Of a stretch of 64,000 nucleotides of DNA, positions 1 to 7,746 are shown piece by piece. Origin of the DNA: an uncultured bacterium (GTDB lineage Bacteria > CSSED10-310 > CALFER01); the NCBI GenBank assembly GCA_937951895.1, contig CALFER010000102.1, forward strand, positions 62,001 to 126,000, read 5' to 3'. Position numbers and translations under genes: made by a program. Numbering within the stretch: position 1 is the first letter of the stretch; each line of letters begins with the position of its first letter. Below the pieces are notes generated by a model. It was not told the DNA's origin. It made no database searches and was given only the letters and a program-made list of their open reading frames with translations.

Positions 1-523
1 CGACATCAGAAGCGGAAACCTCACCCTTCGAGACGGCAGCTTCGAACTGCTTCCGATGTTCCTCCAAGCGGCCCGGAGTCATGCGACGAGCCGATTTCCA
101 GAGGGTCTCGGCAAATTCGATCGTCTGGTAGGCTTCGTTTCCATCGAGACGGATGGCGTATGCGATCATCCTGTCCAGCGGGCCCGCCGAAAGAAGTACG
201 GCATCGTCGATCACAAAAAGATGGACTCCCAGATCCTGGATACATCGGAACTCCGCCCTGCCCTGTTCGACAGCACGCGTCATGGCGGCAATCTGAGACC
301 AATGATCCGAGCTTCCCTGTATCGAAAGGGGTTCCACACGGCTCAGGATCCGTGGATAGACATGCCGGTCGCTCAGAGCCAGCGCAGCGCGAACACACGG
401 GCTGCAGGGAGAAGGATCGATGATGAGCACCGATTTCTTCGCAGACGGTATTATCCGCTCCACAAGATCGTTCAGCGGGGTTTCCGTGCCCGACAACGCA
501 TGCGGAAAGAGAAACGGTTCCAT
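1..523 (-). CDS. PLD/TrmB-like sensor-domain protein (partial, 3' end off left edge)
   Basis: An open frame starts at the ATG at 523 and runs off the left edge, giving about 174 residues. It lies 4 nt downstream of the stop of the DUF4388 protein, so it is probably in the same operon. The visible part reads as an alpha/beta domain: a strand VLIIDPSPCSP near residue 34, then HLFVIDDAVLLSAGP, then AETLWKSARR. The order of a late strand containing a DD pair followed by an LWxxA helix resembles the PLD-like effector domain found at the C-terminus of TrmB-type regulators. No HxK phospholipase motif is visible, so a catalytic role is unlikely. The family assignment is by pattern only; a conserved protein of unknown function remains possible. 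Confidence 0.5.
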   Translation of the reverse strand, partial: MEPFLFPHALSGTETPLNDLVERIIPSAKKSVLIIDPSPCSPCVRAALALSDRHVYPRILSRVEPLSIQGSSDHWSQIAAMTRAVEQGRAEFRCIQDLGVHLFVIDDAVLLSAGPLDRMIAYAIRLDGNEAYQTIEFAETLWKSARRMTPGRLEEHRKQFEAAVSKGEVSASDV

Positions 524-527
524 CCGA

Positions 528-2663
528 TCAGTTCATCCTTCCCATTCGGGCGACAAGACCGGCACATTCCATCGCATAGATGCTCTGACGTATCTGAACC
601 GGGTCAATCCCGATGCGGCGGACGATCTCTGTCATCGTGAGCGGATCCGTCAGGACATTCAATATCCGCAATTCGATATGCGACAGATTCAGCCCGCTCT
701 GGCGGTTCGCTGTCCGCTCCGGAAGCCTCATCACATCGTTGTCCGCCGGCAGAAAACGCTCGATGTGATTCCACTGCTGCAGTTTGCGCAGTCCCGTCAT
801 GATCATGGCGGCGGGAGTCAGATCGAGCGGCACCATGTCTTTCGGTGGCTGTCTGTCCGTCCTGAAATCGAATGTCCCGGCCTGCCATGCCAGAATATCA
901 TCGATCAGAATCTCGGCATGTTCCTTGACCACGGAGAATACCTGCTCGAGCGAAAGGTATCTGCGTCGCAGAAGCTCATTCGGCGATCCGATCTGATCCG
1001 GATGAGCGGTTCTCAGGTCATCGCGCTGTTCCTGACTCAACATGTGCTTGCGGAACAAAAAATTATCCAGTCGCTCATCGATGTCATCTGAGGTCACAGT
1101 CAGGATCTTGCCTCGCTTCCAGTAAACCGTTTTCGTGATGCCCAGATTCGTGAACTCAAGGGAACCGGACACTTCATGTTCAAGGCATTCTCTGAACAGC
1201 TCTGTCGCCGGGACGTCCGCAAGACTCCCTGTGGAGATCCGGAATGACTTCACAGGTGGTGACGGAGCGGCGGCCGGTTCCGGGACAGGATCCGGCACCG
1301 GAGTTTCTTTTCGGGGCGGAATCAGGACATCCAGATCTGCCGAGGCCAGCGTTTCCTGCAAATCCTCGCCTGTCTGCCCGTTTTCCGGCACCGTTTCGAC
1401 CTGCGTGGGTTCGACGGACTCCTCTTCATCGATCCGGGCATGCATGTCGACAATCTCCGGACGACCATGCGCTCCGCGTTCCCTGGTATCGAATCCCAGA
1501 AGGGACAGCTGCTGGAGTCCATAGATGTAGTTGTCGATGCAGGGGAAACTCTGATGGCAGATTTCCCGTATTGTCCGTAACGATCGCTGGCCGTTGATCG
1601 ATGAAATCGCGAGCTGTTCACGGGGAGTCAGTTCGAGATCCGATATGGAAGATTCGTAATCGGTATCGAGAGCCGGAATGGAATCATCGTGGGGCAACAG
1701 TTCGCGGGAATGCCACCATTTGGGCATGGCGCGAACGCCTTCGAAGATGAGCCGGGAGAGCGGGATAAACGGCAATGCCATCTCCTTGGCAAAGTCCGGT
1801 AATGGCAGCGTCTGCCACTGAAAAGCACCGTTTGTGACAGAAAACAGAGTTCGGATCAGATCGATGACATACATGTTCGACCACCAACTGAACAGCTTGG
1901 CATCCATCAGATTGACTTCCGATAGAATCAACCGGAACTCACGCGGATCACATCCCGGTCCACCAACCTGATTTCGAGCCGCTATCAGCTCTCGACCGGA
2001 ACCTGTTCCCGCTCCGTGACGGGCCATGAAATCTCCGAGATCATCGCGACGCGAAGCAGACTGCGCAAAGATCAGGTGGCCGGTTTCGAAGTAGAGTGTC
2101 CGGGTTTCCTTTTTCAAAATCAGATGCAGCAATCCGCTATCGTGATAGGTATGAATTCGAGCGAACATGGAGCAGAGCGGGATGGATTCGAGATCACCCT
2201 TTGGCGGCATCGGTTGAAGACGGGCTTTTTCAATACCGGCTTCCCTTGGGGTTCCCGTTCCCCCGGCCGATTCCGGCCGCGTCATCGACGCCAGTGGTCT
2301 CAGGCGACCATCCACGATGGTGATCAGTTCGGCCGGTGTGAAAGGCATCGGGATAAAGTCGTCCGCGCCGAGTTTCATCAATTCGGCTTTGGATTCCTTC
2401 CCTGGTTTTCCGTAGATGAGGATCAAAGGAAACACTTTGAATCTGGCATCTTCCCGGATCTTGACAATCAGTGCCCGCGGACTCACCCCGATCTGCTTCA
2501 CATTCAACAGAATGACATCCACAGGATGCTTTTCCAACAACTGAACGATATCCTCGCCCCACGGCATGCTCAGGAAGCGATACCCGCTCCTGGACGCTGC
2601 AGCCTCCATCGTATATGCAATCTTCTGATTTTGTTCGAGTAACAAGACGGTTCGCTGCGCCAT
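528..2663 (-). CDS. Pseudo-receiver with two DUF4388 domains and C-terminal winged helix
   Basis: This is a 711-residue cytoplasmic protein. Residues 1-123 have the length and pattern of a CheY-like receiver, but the phosphoacceptor position is Asn54 (VILLNVKQ) and the usual KPF lysine is Met (PMPF), so phosphorylation by a histidine kinase is not expected. Two DUF4388-like regions follow, at roughly 160-330 and 450-600 (for example VYWKRGKILTVTS and LYFETGHLIFAQS), separated by a Pro/Glu-rich linker near 410-450. The last 60 residues look like a winged helix (LRILNVLTDPLTMTEIVRRI). DUF4388 proteins are common in bacteria rich in gliding and signalling genes, but their activity is not established. 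It is transcribed from the promoter ahead of the upstream membrane protein and is probably co-translated with the partial gene at the left edge. Confidence 0.75.
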   Translation of the reverse strand: MAQRTVLLLEQNQKIAYTMEAAASRSGYRFLSMPWGEDIVQLLEKHPVDVILLNVKQIGVSPRALIVKIREDARFKVFPLILIYGKPGKESKAELMKLGADDFIPMPFTPAELITIVDGRLRPLASMTRPESAGGTGTPREAGIEKARLQPMPPKGDLESIPLCSMFARIHTYHDSGLLHLILKKETRTLYFETGHLIFAQSASRRDDLGDFMARHGAGTGSGRELIAARNQVGGPGCDPREFRLILSEVNLMDAKLFSWWSNMYVIDLIRTLFSVTNGAFQWQTLPLPDFAKEMALPFIPLSRLIFEGVRAMPKWWHSRELLPHDDSIPALDTDYESSISDLELTPREQLAISSINGQRSLRTIREICHQSFPCIDNYIYGLQQLSLLGFDTRERGAHGRPEIVDMHARIDEEESVEPTQVETVPENGQTGEDLQETLASADLDVLIPPRKETPVPDPVPEPAAAPSPPVKSFRISTGSLADVPATELFRECLEHEVSGSLEFTNLGITKTVYWKRGKILTVTSDDIDERLDNFLFRKHMLSQEQRDDLRTAHPDQIGSPNELLRRRYLSLEQVFSVVKEHAEILIDDILAWQAGTFDFRTDRQPPKDMVPLDLTPAAMIMTGLRKLQQWNHIERFLPADNDVMRLPERTANRQSGLNLSHIELRILNVLTDPLTMTEIVRRIGIDPVQIRQSIYAMECAGLVARMGRMN

Positions 2664-2705
2664 ACCGGAATTCCCCGCTTTCTGAACGTTCGTCTGCCGG
2701 TTGCC

Positions 2706-5132
2706 TCATTGTTCCCGTGCACGATACAACAGAACCAAAACCGATGCCGCCAAGTATAACGCAGCCCCCAAGTAAAAAACCATCCTAAATCCAAGGCTCA
2801 TGGCAATGATCACGGATACGATGGACCCGAGAACCGACATGCATGCATTGGCTCCCCAGGCCCATGGAACAATCGATTCATGAATCCCGGCGAACAGCCG
2901 GAGTCCCGTTGCAAAAGGCATCCCCATCAGAATCGCCACCGGTGAGATCATCAGTACGGTCAACAGAACACGTTCAAAATACGTCCGGGACATCGTCCAA
3001 TCCAATGCACCGGGGATGAAGAAACTCAACGCAATCAGCAACAGCGCGGTTCCAATCAGCACACCGCCCAGCTTCTCTTCCGCGTTCTCCGGCATCCACC
3101 ACGAGGCGATCCGGCTTCCGATCCCCGAGAACAAAAGCAGTGTCGGAAGAATTACGGCGATGGAGTGAGACGGGTGACCGAGATACAGCACGAATCGCTG
3201 CATCCAGACAATCTCGACAAACATGTATGCCAGACCCAGACACGAGAAAAACAGAATCGCTCGAATCGCCTGTGAGGTGTCGAGTCCCGCTCGATGATGA
3301 TGAACCAGCGGCGCGATGATGAAAACAGCAGAGAGCACCACGGATTGGATCAGCATCGCCAACAGAAGGGTCATCGCGATCGGCCAGTTCGCCCCGATCT
3401 GACCTCCTGTTCCCGACGCAAACACCTGCCAGGGGAGATGTCTCCATTTGTAATAATCGAAAAAAAACGGATTGTCGTCCCGCACCGGCCGGATATCATA
3501 CCCATAATCGTCGATGTACTGCTGTCCATTCCCGCTCCGCAGTGCACTCAGGTAGTTCGCGAATGGATTGTCGATCGCGGAGCCCGGCACATACTTCAGC
3601 TCAAACCGGTCGTGAAGACGATCGTATCGGTTGTAAACGGCGATCTCCTTTGGCGTCCATGGGCTGTTCTTGAACAATGTCGAACAGAAATGCTGTTCGG
3701 CGAGCACAATGATGTGCTCCCAGGGCCTCTCCACCCCCCGTTCGGTCATCGCCTGTGCCGCGACCGTCACCATCCTGAGCATTTCGCGGGGCGGATCGAA
3801 ATACCAGCGGTTGATTGCCAGAACGCCGTCGGGTTTCAGATGATCGAAGTAATCATGAAAGGCTTCGACGGTGTAGAGATAGTTTTCAGACAGAACGTAT
3901 GCCCCCGAAGCGAGCCCGCTCCATGTGTCCACACCGGACATCTGAATGACATCGAATCGATCCTTTAACCGATGAATCGTGCTTCGTCCCTCACCCGACA
4001 CAATCTCGACACCCGGATGAGTCGGAATTTCATCGACAAAATCCGGAAACTCACGCGTCAGAATCTCGACAATCAACGGGTTCAGTTCGATGCCCAGCAC
4101 GCGTGTCGCGTTGTAGTGAAGCGCAGTGCGAATGTCGTTGCCTCCCCCCAGTCCGACAATCAGGACTTCGGGTTCTCTCTTCGTATGGTAGGCGGCGGAA
4201 TACAGATCGTCCCGAATCGAGCACACTTCCTGAGGGGGCTTCCCGAAGTGCCACATCCAAGTCGTTGCATCGCCATCCAGAGTTATGGCCATGTGCGGGG
4301 GGTATGTGCGATCGGGATCCAGCCAATCCAGCAGCTTCCGGTTGGATGCGATGACATCGATCCGTGAGATGGTATTCCATTTGCTGTACAGACGTTTAAA
4401 GTCGGGCAGATGATCGAGATACATTCCGTAGGCTTTGGACGGCGCCGGGACGGGTTCGATCATCTGCGGGGAGATCCACGCGATACAGGCCAGTACGCCG
4501 ATCACGCAAAGGGCACAGAAAGACACCCTGATGAGGTCGAATTTCAGCGCAAACAGCAGCCCGGCGACCCCAGCCAGAATACATCCGAGAATCAGGCTGC
4601 GTTCGGCACCGAGAGGCGTCATCGAGAGGGTGAACAGCCCGACTCCGGCAGCGGATCCGGTCAGGTTGGTGAAATACAGGGTTTGCGCATTCCGGGGCCA
4701 GAGACTGAAAATTGAGGTCGCTGCGATACCCGCACAAAAAAAAGGCAGGATGAACGCTCCGTAGTAACCGAACAGCAGAAACAGTTCCGTGAACCGGATA
4801 CCCGATGGCGTCAAGAGTCGGAAAGTGTCGAGACGGCTGTTGGAGGTGATCAGAAACGCGATGAAGGTCGTCGCCCCGAACAGCACACTCGATCCGGACA
4901 GAAGAAGTGCCGGACGGTGACGGATCGTGCGTGGAAAGATAGACAGGAATGTTCCCGACATTCCGATACCCAGCATCGTGATGGTGATCACGAGATAGGC
5001 CAGGTGGTGCCACAGAGCCAGCGAGAAGATCCGCATCTGCACCATCTGAATGTGGAGCATGGCGGCGGAAAGGAAAAAGAGCCCGCAATGAATGAATCCG
5101 CACGGTCTCAAATTTGAATCTCGATTGCCCAT
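2706..5132 (-). CDS. Membrane-embedded spermidine-synthase-like protein (fused MFS/SpeE type)
   Basis: The protein has 808 residues: an N-terminal block of hydrophobic helices (about 20-235), a soluble Rossmann domain (about 300-560), and a second membrane block (about 585-805). The soluble part carries a SAM-type glycine loop (VLIVGLGGGNDIRTAL) and the acidic end of strand 2 (VLGIELNP), as in spermidine synthases. The gatekeeper region reads MSGVDTWSGLASGAYVLSENY, which fits the widespread MFS-fused SpeE-like family rather than a true aminopropyltransferase. The substrate of this family is unknown. The start at 5132 has a weak ribosome site but lies about 18 nt from the predicted transcription start; a later Met near LHIQMVQMR is possible. 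It is followed 42 nt later by the DUF4388 gene. Confidence 0.78.
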   Translation of the reverse strand: MGNRDSNLRPCGFIHCGLFFLSAAMLHIQMVQMRIFSLALWHHLAYLVITITMLGIGMSGTFLSIFPRTIRHRPALLLSGSSVLFGATTFIAFLITSNSRLDTFRLLTPSGIRFTELFLLFGYYGAFILPFFCAGIAATSIFSLWPRNAQTLYFTNLTGSAAGVGLFTLSMTPLGAERSLILGCILAGVAGLLFALKFDLIRVSFCALCVIGVLACIAWISPQMIEPVPAPSKAYGMYLDHLPDFKRLYSKWNTISRIDVIASNRKLLDWLDPDRTYPPHMAITLDGDATTWMWHFGKPPQEVCSIRDDLYSAAYHTKREPEVLIVGLGGGNDIRTALHYNATRVLGIELNPLIVEILTREFPDFVDEIPTHPGVEIVSGEGRSTIHRLKDRFDVIQMSGVDTWSGLASGAYVLSENYLYTVEAFHDYFDHLKPDGVLAINRWYFDPPREMLRMVTVAAQAMTERGVERPWEHIIVLAEQHFCSTLFKNSPWTPKEIAVYNRYDRLHDRFELKYVPGSAIDNPFANYLSALRSGNGQQYIDDYGYDIRPVRDDNPFFFDYYKWRHLPWQVFASGTGGQIGANWPIAMTLLLAMLIQSVVLSAVFIIAPLVHHHRAGLDTSQAIRAILFFSCLGLAYMFVEIVWMQRFVLYLGHPSHSIAVILPTLLLFSGIGSRIASWWMPENAEEKLGGVLIGTALLLIALSFFIPGALDWTMSRTYFERVLLTVLMISPVAILMGMPFATGLRLFAGIHESIVPWAWGANACMSVLGSIVSVIIAMSLGFRMVFYLGAALYLAASVLVLLYRAREQ

Positions 5133-5156
5133 CGAAAGATACCCGCCTCTGCCGGA

Positions 5157-5185
5157 AGGTTAAAGGAAAGCTCCCGTACGGTCAA
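5157..5185 (-). promoter_or_regulatory. Sigma-70-type promoter for the SpeE-like/DUF4388 operon
   Basis: Read on the minus strand, TTGACC (5185-5180) is followed after exactly 17 nt by TAACCT (5162-5157). Transcription would start near 5150, leaving a leader of about 18 nt before the ATG at 5132. Confidence 0.55.
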
Positions 5186-5312
5186 TGGATGGATGCATCC
5201 CGGAAACCCCTGACGGCGAAATCCTGTAACAAATTCGACCGGAAGCCGTCTAACAGATCTACCGGCCTGATGACATTTGAAAGCCGGCCTTCACAGACTC
5301 GGAGGTGATGCA

Positions 5313-6491
5313 ATGAGCTATCTCGATCGAATATCAATCACACGAATCGCACCGGATGTCCTGGAGGTGATGCTGCCTCTCATGCACAACCAGATCGGTA
5401 ATCCCCAGAGCCCCCACCGACTGGGCTCGCAATCCATGAAAATCGTGGAAAAGGCACGCGAACAGACCGCAGCCCTGATCGGTGCTCAACCCAAAGACAT
5501 CCTGTTTACGTCCAACGGTACGGAATCCAACAATCTTGCGATCCTCGGCCTCGCCCGCGCTGCAGCAAAACGAAAGCCGGGTGGAAAAATTGTTGTCTCA
5601 GCCATCGAACACAACTCGATCATGAAAACCGCGCAGTTTCTATCCCGGGAAGGTTTCCAGCTGGAAGTCATCCCGGTCGATGCATCTGGCCATGTGGAGC
5701 GTGAATCCTTCTCAAGATCGCTCGATGCCTCCACGCTTCTGGTTTCCATCCAGCTCGCAAACCCCGAGGTTGGAACGATTCAGGACGTTTCCGCCTTGAG
5801 CCGGATCGCGGCCGAGAAAGGCATTCCGTTCCATACCGATGCAGTTGCGGCGGCAGGCTGGATGCCCATCGACGTCGAATCTCTGGGGGTCGATGCCCTG
5901 TCCCTGTCAGGATCCACCTTTCACGGCCCGCTGGGGGGCGCTGCGCTGTATCTCAAACGTGCCGTGTCCTTTCAACCCCAGACATTCGGCGGTATTCAGG
6001 AAAGAAATCGGCGGCCCGGCACGGAAAACGTCCCGGCAATCGCAGGACTGGGTGCCGCAGCGGAGTTGGCGGTGCGTGAGATTCCGGAACGCGTGCAAAG
6101 GGGCAGAGCATTTAACCGGACTCTGCGACAGGAGTTGGCGGTCATCGAAGATCTTGTTCTGACGGGACCGGAAAACGACCGGTTACCGGGGCATGTTTCC
6201 ATGCTCGTCAATTTTGTCGAAGGAGAAGCCCTGCTGCTCATGCTCGATATGAAAGGTATTTCGGCGGCCAGCGGATCTTCCTGTACCGCCAGGGACCTGA
6301 AAATTTCACCCGTCCTCACCGCTCTCGGACTCGATCACTGGAGCGCTCAGGGATCGCTTGTTTTCTCGATGAGTCGTGATACAACCGTATCTGACGCAGA
6401 GGAAGCCGTGCGTGCGCTGCCCGATATCGTGACCAAACTCAGAGCCATGTCACCCTTGTGGTCTCAGCGGCGCAACCCCTCACAGGCATGA
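5313..6491 (+). CDS. Cysteine desulfurase homologue lacking the PLP lysine
   Basis: The protein has 392 residues and the full length and fold pattern of IscS/NifS enzymes. The start at 5313 is chosen over upstream codons because GGAGG lies at 5301-5305, 7 nt away. Retained landmarks are the PLP-stacking His100 (AIEHNSI), Asp176 (HTDAV), the RPGTEN loop and the persulfide cysteine Cys324 (ASGSSCTARD). The PLP-anchoring site is dismantled: the usual SxHK reads SGST, so the Schiff-base Lys is Thr202 and the preceding His is Ser201. The Gln after DA is Ala179, the N-terminal LDNAATT reads LDRISIT, and the substrate-binding Arg near the C-terminus is Val350. The gene sits 24 nt upstream of an intact IscU-type scaffold. 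Conventional desulfurase activity is therefore doubtful; sulfur relay or a scaffold role is inference. Confidence 0.85.
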   Translation: MSYLDRISITRIAPDVLEVMLPLMHNQIGNPQSPHRLGSQSMKIVEKAREQTAALIGAQPKDILFTSNGTESNNLAILGLARAAAKRKPGGKIVVSAIEHNSIMKTAQFLSREGFQLEVIPVDASGHVERESFSRSLDASTLLVSIQLANPEVGTIQDVSALSRIAAEKGIPFHTDAVAAAGWMPIDVESLGVDALSLSGSTFHGPLGGAALYLKRAVSFQPQTFGGIQERNRRPGTENVPAIAGLGAAAELAVREIPERVQRGRAFNRTLRQELAVIEDLVLTGPENDRLPGHVSMLVNFVEGEALLLMLDMKGISAASGSSCTARDLKISPVLTALGLDHWSAQGSLVFSMSRDTTVSDAEEAVRALPDIVTKLRAMSPLWSQRRNPSQA

Positions 6492-6515
6492 CGTTTCATT
6501 TCAGGAGGTTCGAAG

Positions 6516-6896
6516 ATGTATACGGAAAAAGTAATGGAACACTTCGCGAATCCACGCAATGTGGGCGAGATCGATAATCCGGATGGAGTCGGGCAGGTCG
6601 GAAACCCGACCTGTGGCGATATGATGGTCTTTCACATTCGGGTGAATCCGGACAGCCAGATCATTGAGGATGTTCGGTTCAAGACGTTCGGATGTGGAGC
6701 GGCGATTGCCGTGTCAAGCATGGTCAGTGAAATGGCCAAAGGGAAGACGGTTGACGAGGCATTGAAGATCACAAATGCCATGGTCGCTGAAGAACTCGGC
6801 GGCCTGCCCCCGCAGAAAATGCACTGCTCGAACCTGGGCGCCGATGCACTTCATGCCGCAATCCGAAACTATCAGGAATCAAAATCGAAATCGTGA
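6516..6896 (+). CDS. iscU: Iron-sulfur cluster assembly scaffold, IscU/NifU N-terminal type
   Basis: This 126-residue protein spans the usual IscU/NifU-N domain. The three cluster-ligating cysteines are present: Cys33 (NPTCGDMM, with Asp35), Cys60 (FGCGAAIAVSS) and Cys104 (MHCSNLGADA). The LPPxK stretch that contacts chaperone HscA in Proteobacteria reads LPPQK here. The start has AGGAGG about 9 nt upstream. Scaffolds of this family assemble [2Fe-2S] or [4Fe-4S] clusters with sulfur from a cysteine desulfurase, which makes the catalytically altered partner just upstream notable. No IscR, IscA, HscA/B or ferredoxin gene accompanies the pair. Confidence 0.93.
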   Translation: MYTEKVMEHFANPRNVGEIDNPDGVGQVGNPTCGDMMVFHIRVNPDSQIIEDVRFKTFGCGAAIAVSSMVSEMAKGKTVDEALKITNAMVAEELGGLPPQKMHCSNLGADALHAAIRNYQESKSKS

Positions 6897-6901
6897 GACG
6901 G

Positions 6902-7597
6902 TTATCCGGGCGGCGCAGCGATTGCCGCGAACTGATTGAACAGACGATTGAATCCCTCTGATACCTCATCCTTGTTCTGCGCGTTGGTGAACGGGATGTT
7001 GAGTGAATCAAGGATGACCTTCAGGTCTGTTGCGGTTTTGGCATCCAGATGGATCCCGAGAACCGCGATGCTGTCGGGAGACAGTTTATTCTGTTTGAGA
7101 GATTTCAAAGAAGCGGCAAGATCCGAGTTGCAGTCGTCCCGACTGGATAACACGATGATCGCCGCATTCCGGTGTGTGAGAGACGGCATTCGTTGAAAAT
7201 CCTGCTCGCAATTCGTCATTGCGCGCCCCACCGTGCATAGCCCTCGCGATTTCAATCCATCGAGAACGCCTTTGAGCGTGATGGGGTCGAGCCATTCGAT
7301 GGCAGCGGCCAGACGCGTATCTTCACAATCACGCTTCTCAGCCGCTGACTGATCTCCGAACACCCGCAATCCGACGTTCAATCCCCAGGATGCGGATTCA
7401 GTCGCTTTATCCAGGGTCTGCTCAACGGCAAAACGAGCGACCTCGAGACGCGTGCTGCTCTCGAATTTCTCCGACATGTGTCTGGAACAATCAAACACAA
7501 TCAGCAGATCCGTCTTTTTTTCTTTTTCCACCGCAACGATGGTTTGAATGGAAACGAACAGCATCAATCCATAACTCACTAGACGGCAGTAGAACAT
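6902..7597 (-). CDS. Exported von Willebrand factor A domain protein
   Basis: The protein has 231 residues. The start at 7597 is preferred over upstream codons because GGAGGA lies 7 nt before it and the protein then begins with a signal peptide (hydrophobic LVSYGLMLFVSIQTIVAV). The rest is a single vWA domain starting with LLIVFDCSRHMSE. The metal-ion-dependent adhesion site is altered: canonical DxSxS reads DCSRH, with His for the second Ser, so metal binding may be reduced. The typical later strands follow (AAIIVLSSRDDCN, IAVLGIHLDAK). It converges on iscU with 5 nt between stops and has no evident operon partner. Its role, perhaps envelope protein interaction, is not determined. Confidence 0.75.
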   Translation of the reverse strand: MFYCRLVSYGLMLFVSIQTIVAVEKEKKTDLLIVFDCSRHMSEKFESSTRLEVARFAVEQTLDKATESASWGLNVGLRVFGDQSAAEKRDCEDTRLAAAIEWLDPITLKGVLDGLKSRGLCTVGRAMTNCEQDFQRMPSLTHRNAAIIVLSSRDDCNSDLAASLKSLKQNKLSPDSIAVLGIHLDAKTATDLKVILDSLNIPFTNAQNKDEVSEGFNRLFNQFAAIAAPPG

Positions 7598-7689
7598 GGC
7601 ATATCCTCCGGAATACACACTGATTCTCTTATGAAACCGTCTCGGAGTCAATCTGATTTTCCGCTCCGTATCCGGATCCTTTCCCGTTC

Positions 7690-7718
7690 TTGGAAAAACC
7701 GACAGTTTGCTCTACAAT
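7690..7718 (+). promoter_or_regulatory. Sigma-70-type promoter for the MEMO-AMMECR1 gene
   Basis: TTGGAA at 7690-7695 and TACAAT at 7713-7718 are separated by 17 nt. The ATG at 7747 lies about 22 nt after the expected start point, with GAGGTGA as ribosome site. Confidence 0.6.
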
Positions 7719-7746
7719 CGTATCATCCGACCAATGAGGTGAGTCG

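Noticed and set aside
2706..5132. True spermidine synthase (speE)
   Set aside because: The gatekeeper region and the two membrane blocks place it in the MFS-fused family rather than polyamine biosynthesis.
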